Shown here: positions 44,957-52,973 of the stretch, piece after piece | Layout of the letters: each line of letters starts with the position of its first letter | Position numbering within the stretch: the stretch's first letter is position 1 | NCBI RefSeq assembly: GCF_004117075.1 | Contig: NZ_CP026721.1 | Span: 62,001 to 126,000 of the forward strand | DNA length: 64,000 nt | Source of the DNA: Fervidobacterium changbaicum | Lineage (GTDB): Bacteria > Thermotogota > Thermotogae > Thermotogales > Fervidobacteriaceae | Reading direction: 5' to 3' | Program-made: the position numbers and the translations under genes | The notes under the pieces: model-generated | The model's database searches: none | What the model saw: the letters and a program-made list of their open reading frames with translations, nothing else | Told to the model about the DNA's origin: nothing

Positions 44957-46099
44957 ATGCGCAAACTGACAAAGGTTCTGATTAGCATTTTTCTTATTCT
45001 ATTGCTCTTCGCTTACAACAGGGAAGTGGTGGCAGATGGTACCAGTCAATTTCAATTAAGTGGTACAGCAACGAGCTTACTCAACAATTGGAATTTCTGT
45101 TCGAATATCAGAAATGACCAAGTAAACGCTCCTTTTGAATGGTGGTTGTGGGAAGCAGCAAAATATGGCGTCAGCGATGGAAGTGTTGCAGCATACGGTG
45201 TAAAGGATGGGTATGCCTTTATCAAAATCGCAGCTTCCGGGTCTGATACATGGCACATCCAATTCAATCAGTGGGTAAAGCTCAAACAAAAACAGTACTA
45301 CATGATTTCCTTCAAAGCTAAAGCTGACCAACCAAGAACGATCAACGTCAAGATTTTGATGAACCACGATCCTTGGGTGAATTACTTTGCTCAAACAGTC
45401 GAACTCACAAAGGAATGGAAGACATACACGTTCTATTATAAGCACCCAGATAAAGCGGACGAGACCGTCAATTTCTGTTTTGAACTTGGAAAAGGCGAAG
45501 TAACTACGGTTTACATAGCCGATGTCATTCTCAGACCAGTGGATGAATCGGAAGTCCCAGAAGAATTCAAAGAAGAAGAACCTGAAACCGTAGAATATGA
45601 ATTCGAAGATGAAGAGGAACCTGACAATCTTGTAAACGATGGGGATTTTGCTTACAGAATCATCAATGATCAAGCCAGTATGCCGTTTGAATGGTGGATT
45701 TGGCAGGCGTCAACTTACAATATAAGCCCCGCAAAAGTGGAAAAGTACGGCGTTGTAGATGGTATCGGATTTATAAAGGTAGAAAATCCTGGACATGAGA
45801 CATGGCACATCCAGTTCAACCAGTGGGTAAAGCTGAGAAGAGGGAATAGCTACGTTATCTCATTTAAGGCAAAAGCAGACACTCCAAGAAAGATTTGGGT
45901 TAAGCTAGTTCAAACCGGCGCACCATACGGTGTATACTTTGCACAAGAAGTTGAACTCACAACAGAGTGGAAGACATTCACATTCGAACACGCTCATCCT
46001 AAAGATGGCGATCCTGTCGTAACGCTTAGTTTTGAACTTGGAAAGGATGTACCAACCACAGTTTACTTCGATGACATTACAATAAGCCCTAAGAAATGA
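44957..46099 (+). CDS. Exported tandem carbohydrate-binding-module protein
   Basis: A 380-residue protein with a signal peptide (KVLISIFLILLLFAYN) and two homologous beta-sandwich modules (about 40-195 and 225-380) joined by a very acidic linker (EEFKEEEPETVEYEFEDEEE). Each module contains FEWWxWxA, TWHIQFNQWVKL, ISFKAKAD and a C-terminal FELGKxxxTTVYxxDI, the layout of CBM4/CBM9/CBM22-type modules in laminarinases and xylanases. No catalytic domain is present, so it probably binds polysaccharide at the cell surface or acts as a soluble binding factor. ATG after GGGGGGT. The IS ends only 25 bp upstream, so its original promoter is displaced. Confidence 0.85.
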   Translation: MRKLTKVLISIFLILLLFAYNREVVADGTSQFQLSGTATSLLNNWNFCSNIRNDQVNAPFEWWLWEAAKYGVSDGSVAAYGVKDGYAFIKIAASGSDTWHIQFNQWVKLKQKQYYMISFKAKADQPRTINVKILMNHDPWVNYFAQTVELTKEWKTYTFYYKHPDKADETVNFCFELGKGEVTTVYIADVILRPVDESEVPEEFKEEEPETVEYEFEDEEEPDNLVNDGDFAYRIINDQASMPFEWWIWQASTYNISPAKVEKYGVVDGIGFIKVENPGHETWHIQFNQWVKLRRGNSYVISFKAKADTPRKIWVKLVQTGAPYGVYFAQEVELTTEWKTFTFEHAHPKDGDPVVTLSFELGKDVPTTVYFDDITISPKK

Positions 46100-46413
46100 A
46101 ATCTGAAAACCGCTAGAGAACAACCAGCCCTCTGGGTAATCCATGTATCTGCGCATGGTTACCCAGAGATTCTACGAATAATTAATTGCGCCATGTTTAA
46201 ATTCAAAAGGATAATGACAGAGATAACTTTACACTCTCCTTAGTAGACTTTTACTACCTTAACTTGATCTTCGGCACAGAAGTAAGAAGCGGTTCTATAG
46301 CGAAAATTAAGCTTACTTTACTGAAATATTATAAACACAATGTTGGTTGTTGAAACAAAACATAGAACTCCTAATAGAGTCAGCAAGCGCAGAATATTTT
46401 CGGAGGTGTTCGT
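46100..46413. other. 314-bp gap with a long two-part hairpin
   Basis: Contains CTCTGGGTAA (46130-46139) pairing with TTACCCAGAG (46159-46168), with an inner CCATG/CATGG stem. There is no T-run after it, so it is a weak terminator or an RNA structure. The remainder is AT-rich leader ending in GGAGGTG before the next gene; I see no convincing promoter or other gene. Confidence 0.55.
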
Positions 46414-47802
46414 ATGCGTAAAGTATTTATGATTTTATTCTTGACGCTCTTAAGTATTTCCCTCTTTGCGAAGGCAACGATCACAGTTTCTGTCTGGAGC
46501 TGGAACGTAGATAGGTACCAGAAGTTAGTTAAAGAGTTTAACAAGTACTATCCTGATATCGAAGTCAAGCTGGTTGTAAACCAGCCGGAAGTGAACAGTT
46601 TCTTAACGGCGCGTGTTTCTGCAAAACAAGCCCTTCCCGATGTTGTTGCGGAGTCTTGGGAGCCACTCTCTTACCCAGTCTCACAAGGTTGGGTCTATCC
46701 ACTGGACGAATTTTTGAAAAACGACCCAGATTACAAATATGTTCCAACAAGTGCACAGGAAGCGTTTAAGTACCGCGGAAAGACCTACGCACTTCCTGAA
46801 AGACTTCATTTTGAATGTATAGTACTCAACCTTGACCTACTCAAAAAGTTGAATCTGCAGGTACCAAAATACGAAGAATGGACAGTTGATTTATTCAGAC
46901 AATACGCTCGGAGAGCTACAACGAAAGAATATTCTGGTATAAATCAGTTGTGGGAATTTGACACATTCATGGCAGCAGTTCTTAGCAAGCATACGACGTT
47001 CTGGAGTTTCGACCCGGTAAAATGGGAGTTTGACCTTGTCAACGGTGGATGGATACCGGCCATTAAGTTGCAAAAAGAACTCAAATCAATTCCTGGCTTG
47101 GTATCAGATGACCTTATAAATCAGGAACTAAGGAATCAGGGTCAGCTCGATGATTACCAGAAGAAGTTCGGAAAAGATGCTGATGCTTTCAGGGAATCAA
47201 AAGTGTTGATGGGATTTGAAGCAACTTACGATTGGAGCTGGCTACATACAGTACCTTGGAACTTTGATTATTATCCTCTTCCGTTCGACCCGAAGATTGG
47301 TATACGACTTCCGGTACATATTAATTACACCTTTGTAAGCGCAACAACGAAGTATCCAAAAGAAGCGTTCCTCTTCGCTAAATTCCTATCTTACGATCCA
47401 AGGGGTGTCGTTGCAAGGCTGAAACTTTACGAGTCGGAAGGTATCGAAAAAGGAAGACTAGTTGATTGGTTTATCCCGGCAACAATGCATCCAGACGTGG
47501 TGAAGTATTTTGACACACTAAAAATACCGAATGGAATTAAATGGATGCTGAAAAACCTTGATAAAAGTGTCCGAGTCGATATGTGGAAAATCGTTCCTGG
47601 ATGGTTCGAAGCAATATGGGATGTTATATTCCCCGTTAATGAAAAGATTAGGCGCGGAGAGGTAACACCTGAAGCAGTCGCTGCAGAAACTCAAGAAAAG
47701 GCAAATAAAGTAATCAAAGAGAACTGGGCAATTTTCGAAAAGAAGTTAATAGACGCAGAGAAGAAATTCCCACAACTAAGAAAACAGATAGAAGGTAAGT
47801 AA
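46414..47802 (+). CDS. ABC sugar-binding protein, copy 3 (paralog of copy 2)
   Basis: A 462-residue CUT1 solute-binding protein with signal peptide (VFMILFLTLLSISLFA) and mature start KATITVSVWSWN. It aligns with the 42153 protein without visible gaps over most of its length and has the same size, so the two are duplicates around the CBM gene. Differences cluster in short segments (for example RLKLYESEGIEKGRLVDWF versus RLRIDNANGVENGWNIDWF), possibly giving different ligand chain-length preference. ATG after GGAGGTG. A hairpin follows. Confidence 0.93.
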   Translation: MRKVFMILFLTLLSISLFAKATITVSVWSWNVDRYQKLVKEFNKYYPDIEVKLVVNQPEVNSFLTARVSAKQALPDVVAESWEPLSYPVSQGWVYPLDEFLKNDPDYKYVPTSAQEAFKYRGKTYALPERLHFECIVLNLDLLKKLNLQVPKYEEWTVDLFRQYARRATTKEYSGINQLWEFDTFMAAVLSKHTTFWSFDPVKWEFDLVNGGWIPAIKLQKELKSIPGLVSDDLINQELRNQGQLDDYQKKFGKDADAFRESKVLMGFEATYDWSWLHTVPWNFDYYPLPFDPKIGIRLPVHINYTFVSATTKYPKEAFLFAKFLSYDPRGVVARLKLYESEGIEKGRLVDWFIPATMHPDVVKYFDTLKIPNGIKWMLKNLDKSVRVDMWKIVPGWFEAIWDVIFPVNEKIRRGEVTPEAVAAETQEKANKVIKENWAIFEKKLIDAEKKFPQLRKQIEGK

Positions 47803-47837
47803 TTCACACTGAATACGATTTTATCTTGTTGATTCAT

Positions 47838-47892
47838 CCCGTCGGCTGAAACGCTCTGGTGAATCTCATATAGCTGCCAGCCGACGGGTTTA
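47838..47892 (+). terminator. Hairpin after binding-protein copy 3
   Basis: CCCGTCGGCTG (47838-47848) and CAGCCGACGGG (47878-47888), 11-bp perfect stem, 29-base loop, then TTTATG. Short T-tract, so termination may be partial. Confidence 0.7.
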
Positions 47893-47942
47893 TGTGAAAA
47901 ATCATAAGGGAAGATAAAAAGCAGATGAGGGGTTGATTATAC

Positions 47943-50909
47943 GTGAAGAAAATTCTGATTTGGTCTGGGATAATAGCTTTAACAGTAATTGCTGTTATGC
48001 TAGTCCTTTATTTCTCTGGTAGAAGTGTATATACAAGATTTATTACCGCAATTGCACAGCTTGTGGAAAAGTCCACAAGCAAATCGCAAGGTATATCTAC
48101 TATCTCTAGTTTTGATGCGTACAAAAAACTTTCTGAACTGAGGTTTTCTGATACAACGAACAATGCTGTGTTTAAGTTAGATCTTGAAAATCCACTGGTC
48201 CTTGGAAACGATGAAACGACGACAATTCTTTTTTCTGTTCCTAACGATGGTGAGTATGCGGTAGTTATTAAATACAGGTATGATAACTTCACAACAAGTA
48301 GTGGAACTTTGGAGTTCGAAGTAGAGAAAAAGACCTACCTTGGAATTCTGGATAACTTTACTTATTATGACTTCAATGAAAAAGTTTACGATAGATACGG
48401 TAATGAAATAACACCAGAGCAAAAACCCTTTGAAGGAACGTACCTAACCTTTGTCAAAGACGCAAGTAGGATATCACACTATCCACTGCTTCTTAAACTT
48501 AACGCAGGGGAGAATCTAATTTCTGTAAAGAACACACGTTCACCGATAGTTATCGAAGGCATTTATTTGGTGGCTGGATCCTCTCTGTTTGTTAGTCAAC
48601 CGTACGCTGAGTATAGAAGTGTAAAAAGGCACGAAGGTAAAAGCGGTGAAGATATTATCGTGATAGAAGCTGAAGGGATTTCATTTAAGTCAGACTCGCT
48701 AATATCGTTAACCAATGAACAAACCGCTTTAGTAACGCCTTATGAAATTCTGAGAAGAAAGATAAACGTTATAGATGAAACTACTTTCAAACAGTCCGGG
48801 CAAGAGATTTTTTGGAGTTTCTACGTTGAGACTCCGGGTTATTACAAGATCGCGTTCAGATACAAGCAAGCAACGAACAGAGGTATTCCAATCTTTAGAA
48901 GGATTTACTTAGACGGCAAAGTTCCATTCAAAGAGTTCGTGGAATATCCATTTCCCTACACGGGCTATACTTGGAAAGATTATGTACTGAAAAATGAGCA
49001 AAATGAACCACTGGAAGTTTATCTCGACAAAGGGTTCCACATTCTCTCGATGGAAGTTACCACCGGAATGTACGAAGATACGATCAAGTTTCTACAAAAT
49101 AGTGTAAAGAAGTTACAAGAAATAGGTTTGGAATTGAGAAAGCTTGTTGGGAATAATTTAGACCCAAACAGGACATGGAACATTGAGAAATATATGCCAA
49201 ACGCAGTACCGGATCTAACGCACATATCTCAAAGCCTAAAAGCGGAACATGAAAAACTGGTCGGTATCGTCGGCAAACAGGGACTTCCATCGATTGCAGA
49301 TATGCTTGTCTGCGCTGGGATAATAGACAACATCCTACGAAAGCCTGAAAAATTGCCGTTCTACATCGACGTTCTTAGCGAAGGAGCTTCCTCCATTGCC
49401 CAAAGGCTTTCAGAACTTTCCATGAGACTAAAAGAACAACCGATGGGCATAGACAAGATTTATGTTTTTCAAGGAAGTCTCGATAGATTTGCCTACCCGA
49501 AATCAACATTCTTGATTACGGCCTATGAAGAACTACAAAAATTATGGCTTTCTCTTTTCAACAAGAACGAAGCTTATTCCATATATGAAAAGGTCGATGA
49601 GGCAAGCTTGAGAGTTTGGGTTAACAGACCAGTCCAATACGTTGAGACATTGCAGTATCTCACAGACAGTGATTTTACGAGAAAGACAGGCATTAAGGTT
49701 ATATTCTCCATAATGCCGAACGAGCAAAAGCTTGTCTTAGCAAGTGCTGCAAACACAGTACCTGACGTTGCAATGAGTATCAGCAACTGGATACCGTTTG
49801 AACTTGCAATAAGAAATGCTCTATTCCCGCTTTCATACTTCCCCGACTTCTTCACGTTCGCTGAAAAGAATATAAACGTGGAAACTCTGTTACCGATGGT
49901 TGTTGACGACAAAGTTTACGGTATAACCGAAACCCAGAACTTTTATGTTCTCTTCTACAGAAAAGACATTATCGAGAAACTCAGTATACCGATACCGGAT
50001 ACATGGGACGATGTAAAAAAGATTCTCCCAGAACTTCAAAGGCGTGGGATGAATTTCTCAATCCCCATGTGTGAACAGACAACAAAATACTTCAACACCA
50101 CCGGACCTTTCTTCTTCCAGAACAAAGCAAGACTTTACACAAAGGATGGTATGAAAACTGCTATAAACGAGGAAAATTCGGTAAAAGCTTTCGAATTAAT
50201 GACCGACCTTTTCGCTATTTATGGAATCCCAGAGCAGGTAGCAAGTTTCTACAACTCTTTCAGATACGGGCGGATTCCGATTGGCGTTGGTGATTTTGGC
50301 CTTTACGTAACGCTTTTGAATGCAGCGGATGAAATTTACGGACTTTGGGATATCGCACCCTCTCCAGGTGTTCGGACCGAAAACGGAGAAATTTTGAGAT
50401 ATCAAGTAGCTGGAGACAGAGCTATAGTTATATTTGCGAACTCCAATAAGAAGGAAAAGGCTTGGGAATTTATAAAGTGGTGGATGTCCAAAGATACACA
50501 AGTAAAATTCGCGAGGATGATGGTCAACAGGTACGGTCCAACGTATCTTTGGAATACTGCTAATATAGAGGCATTCAAAGAGCTCGATTTCATCGATGAA
50601 AAACACAAAAAGGTCATCCTTGAACAATGGAAGTGGATTCGAGAAGTACAGAGACACCCTGGCGGTTACATGGTAGAAAGGGAAGTAAGCAACATTTGGA
50701 ATAGTGTTGTTATCGAGGGTAAACCACTACGTACATCTATCGATAGGTCCGTAATATTGATAAACAGAGAATTAGAAAGGAAGCTCACAGAATTCGGTTA
50801 CATAATAAACGGCAAGAAGATCAAAGATTATAGGATGTACGACAGTATGGAAGAGTTCATAGAGACGGTAATAAATCGGGGTGAGGGTGAGTCAACCACC
50901 CACCACTGA
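47943..50909 (+). CDS. Membrane-anchored CBM-like/solute-binding fusion protein
   Basis: A 988-residue protein. An N-terminal membrane anchor (LIWSGIIALTVIAVMLVLYF) is followed by two beta-sandwich, CBM6/35-like regions (about 75-220 and 235-400), a helical linker (about 390-520), and a C-terminal extracellular solute-binding domain (about 535-960) with KVDEASLRVWVNRPVQYVET, YGITETQNFYVLFYRKDII and a typical hinge. It is far larger than normal binding proteins (about 420) and lacks a cleavable lipoprotein motif. It probably captures polysaccharide at the surface and feeds oligosaccharides to the permeases that follow. GTG start after GAGGGG. The last residues (GEGESTTHH) may come from an inserted structured element. 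Confidence 0.88.
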   Translation: MKKILIWSGIIALTVIAVMLVLYFSGRSVYTRFITAIAQLVEKSTSKSQGISTISSFDAYKKLSELRFSDTTNNAVFKLDLENPLVLGNDETTTILFSVPNDGEYAVVIKYRYDNFTTSSGTLEFEVEKKTYLGILDNFTYYDFNEKVYDRYGNEITPEQKPFEGTYLTFVKDASRISHYPLLLKLNAGENLISVKNTRSPIVIEGIYLVAGSSLFVSQPYAEYRSVKRHEGKSGEDIIVIEAEGISFKSDSLISLTNEQTALVTPYEILRRKINVIDETTFKQSGQEIFWSFYVETPGYYKIAFRYKQATNRGIPIFRRIYLDGKVPFKEFVEYPFPYTGYTWKDYVLKNEQNEPLEVYLDKGFHILSMEVTTGMYEDTIKFLQNSVKKLQEIGLELRKLVGNNLDPNRTWNIEKYMPNAVPDLTHISQSLKAEHEKLVGIVGKQGLPSIADMLVCAGIIDNILRKPEKLPFYIDVLSEGASSIAQRLSELSMRLKEQPMGIDKIYVFQGSLDRFAYPKSTFLITAYEELQKLWLSLFNKNEAYSIYEKVDEASLRVWVNRPVQYVETLQYLTDSDFTRKTGIKVIFSIMPNEQKLVLASAANTVPDVAMSISNWIPFELAIRNALFPLSYFPDFFTFAEKNINVETLLPMVVDDKVYGITETQNFYVLFYRKDIIEKLSIPIPDTWDDVKKILPELQRRGMNFSIPMCEQTTKYFNTTGPFFFQNKARLYTKDGMKTAINEENSVKAFELMTDLFAIYGIPEQVASFYNSFRYGRIPIGVGDFGLYVTLLNAADEIYGLWDIAPSPGVRTENGEILRYQVAGDRAIVIFANSNKKEKAWEFIKWWMSKDTQVKFARMMVNRYGPTYLWNTANIEAFKELDFIDEKHKKVILEQWKWIREVQRHPGGYMVEREVSNIWNSVVIEGKPLRTSIDRSVILINRELERKLTEFGYIINGKKIKDYRMYDSMEEFIETVINRGEGESTTHH

Positions 50910-51145
50910 AGTGGCGGGATTGAGAAAGCCCTGGTTGACTACCCTCAGCCAGGACCGAAAGGTTACCAGGCTACGTAATGAGTAGAGGATACTTTTCGAT
51001 TAGTAGTCTTAGCGGAGAAAAGATAAGCGACAGTGTAAAGTATACGAAGCTAAGGCTTATTGAGAGAAGTAAGACACTAATGTTAAAAGGAGGGTAGAGG
51101 CTGCTTGTTCGTGGCGAAGCCACGTGTGTCCGCAGCCAAGTTTCT
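50888..51145 (+). other. Structured, non-coding stretch, possible transposon end or RNA relic
   Basis: No gene fits here. AGTCAACCA (50890-50898) is complementary to TGGTTGACT (50932-50940); CCTGGTTGA can alternatively pair with TCAGCCAGG (50945-50953); an ACC-GAAA-GGT tetraloop hairpin follows; and GGCTGC (51099-51104), CGTGGC-GAA-GCCACG and GCAGCC (51132-51137) build a hairpin just before the permease ATG. The multi-hairpin layout recalls IS200/IS605-type right ends or TnpB-associated RNAs, but no tnpA/tnpB is present. This identity is a suggestion only. Confidence 0.4.
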
Positions 51146-52039
51146 ATGAAAATAAGCTCTAAAAAAGACCGAGGACACTGGCTTTTGTTGTCACCATACC
51201 TGGTTCTATTCATCATATTCATCGCACTACCTGTTGTGGTAGCTATATACCTGTCTTTTACCTACTTCAACGCCATCGAGAGGCCTAAATGGATAGGAAT
51301 ACAGAACTATATCACACTCTTAACACGAGACACACTCTTCATGCAAAAAGTTCTCCCGAATACAATTAAATACGCATTAATTGTTGGTGTTGGTGGGTAT
51401 GTCCTTTCATTTGTGTTAGCTTGGCTCGTTGCCCAGCTTACAAGAGTTCCTAGAACTATATTCGCTTTGATAATCTACTCTCCATCCCTCACCGCGGGTG
51501 TAACAATGTCGGTAATTTGGCGAGTGCTTTTTAACGGAGACCAACAGGGTTATCTGAATGCCCTCTTGCTCAAGCTCGGAATTATCGATAAACCCGTACA
51601 GTGGTTGCAGTCGCCACAGCATTTGATGGATATTATGATTCTCGTTTCCCTTTGGAGCAGTATGGGGGTAGGATTTTTGGCTATGCTTGCCGGTATCTTA
51701 AACGTTGACGAGCAACTTTACGAAGCTGCGTATATCGATGGTATAAAGAATCGCTTGCAAGAAATCATCTACGTGACAATACCCGCAATGAAACCCCAAA
51801 TGCTTTTTGGTGCTGTTATGTCAATAGTAAACACGTTCACATCGGCTGGCATCGGTGTGGCATTGTCCGGTTCGAATCCTACACCACAGTACGCTGGTCA
51901 ATTGATAGTCAACCATATAGAGGACTATGGATTCTTAAGATACGAAATGGGGTACGCGGCTGCACTTTCCGTTGTTCTACTCTTGATAATTTGGTTCTTT
52001 TCAAGAATTGCGTGGCGTTTGTTTGGCGAACGGTACTAG
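51146..52039 (+). CDS. ABC sugar permease, MalF-like, pair A
   Basis: A 297-residue CUT1 permease with six predicted helices; the EAA loop is [17 protein letters not shown]. The N-terminus [20 protein letters not shown] matches the MalF/LacF branch. The ATG at 51146 has no Shine-Dalgarno because structured DNA lies directly upstream; AAAAGGAGGG sits 45-60 bp earlier, six bases before an in-frame CTG (51101), which could be an alternative start adding 15 residues. Pairs with the next gene. Confidence 0.92.
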   Translation: MKISSKKDRGHWLLLSPYLVLFIIFIALPVVVAIYLSFTYFNAIERPKWIGIQNYITLLTRDTLFMQKVLPNTIKYALIVGVGGYVLSFVLAWLVAQLTRVPRTIFALIIYSPSLTAGVTMSVIWRVLFNGDQQGYLNALLLKLGIIDKPVQWLQSPQHLMDIMILVSLWSSMGVGFLAMLAGILNVDEQLYEAAYIDGIKNRLQEIIYVTIPAMKPQMLFGAVMSIVNTFTSAGIGVALSGSNPTPQYAGQLIVNHIEDYGFLRYEMGYAAALSVVLLLIIWFFSRIAWRLFGERY

Positions 52040-52062
52040 ATTGGAATTGGGGGTGAAAATCT

Positions 52063-52935
52063 ATGGCCAAGTTTACAACGAAAACGAATCCAAGATACTT
52101 TCACAAAAGTCAACTCAAGTTCTACTTTATCCTGACACCAATTGCGATATTCATGATGTTACCCATTATATTCATCTTCTCGCAGGCTTTTAAGCCTGTT
52201 GATGAGTTGTTCCTCTATCCTCCGAGATTCCTTGTTAGAAGACCTACTTTAAGTAACTTCTATGAATTATTCCAAATAACGAGAGCTTCTGCAATCCCAG
52301 TTTCAAGATATTTGATGAACAGCATATTGACTGCATTCTTGACAGTATTCTTCACCATAATAATATCCGTTTTCGCAGGATACGCGCTCTCTAAGAAACA
52401 ATTTAAAACAAAGAATCTGTTGTTTACCGTAAATAACCTCGCACTTATGTTCGTCCCAATCGCAGTAATTATCCCAAGATACCTGATAGTTCAACAACTT
52501 GGACTCATCGACACATTCTTCATTAATGTACTTTCGTTACTAGCCATGCCGATAGGTGTATTTCTTGTGAAGCAGTTCATCGACCAGATACCTGATGCGC
52601 TATTAGATGCTGCCCTTGTTGATGGTGCAAACGATTTTCAGATTATATTCAATATCATAATGCCACTTTTGAAACCAGCCATATCGACTGTGGGAATTTT
52701 GGCATTCCAGGTTGCTTGGAACAGCGCAGAAGCATCGACTTACTACATAAATAACGAAAACTTAAAGACATTTGCGTTTTACGTTTCCAACCTTACTCAG
52801 ACAACTGGTAATACAGTCGCAGGTCAAGGGATAGCGGCCGCAGCCGGGCTTATCATGTTCGTTCCAAACTTGGTGCTGTTCATAATTATGCAGTCCAGAG
52901 TTATGAATACGATGGCTTACAGTGGTCTAAAATGA
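52063..52935 (+). CDS. ABC sugar permease, MalG-like, pair A
   Basis: A 290-residue CUT1 permease with six predicted helices; EAA loop [37 protein letters not shown] after helix 1 is typical of the MalG group, as is the C-terminal [12 protein letters not shown] after GGGGGTGA. The stop is followed almost at once by the NHL-TPR-Yip1 gene. Confidence 0.95.
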   Translation: MAKFTTKTNPRYFHKSQLKFYFILTPIAIFMMLPIIFIFSQAFKPVDELFLYPPRFLVRRPTLSNFYELFQITRASAIPVSRYLMNSILTAFLTVFFTIIISVFAGYALSKKQFKTKNLLFTVNNLALMFVPIAVIIPRYLIVQQLGLIDTFFINVLSLLAMPIGVFLVKQFIDQIPDALLDAALVDGANDFQIIFNIIMPLLKPAISTVGILAFQVAWNSAEASTYYINNENLKTFAFYVSNLTQTTGNTVAGQGIAAAAGLIMFVPNLVLFIIMQSRVMNTMAYSGLK

Positions 52936-52973
52936 TGGTTCTCCAAAGCCTTTTGTTGGGTGGTGTGAATATC

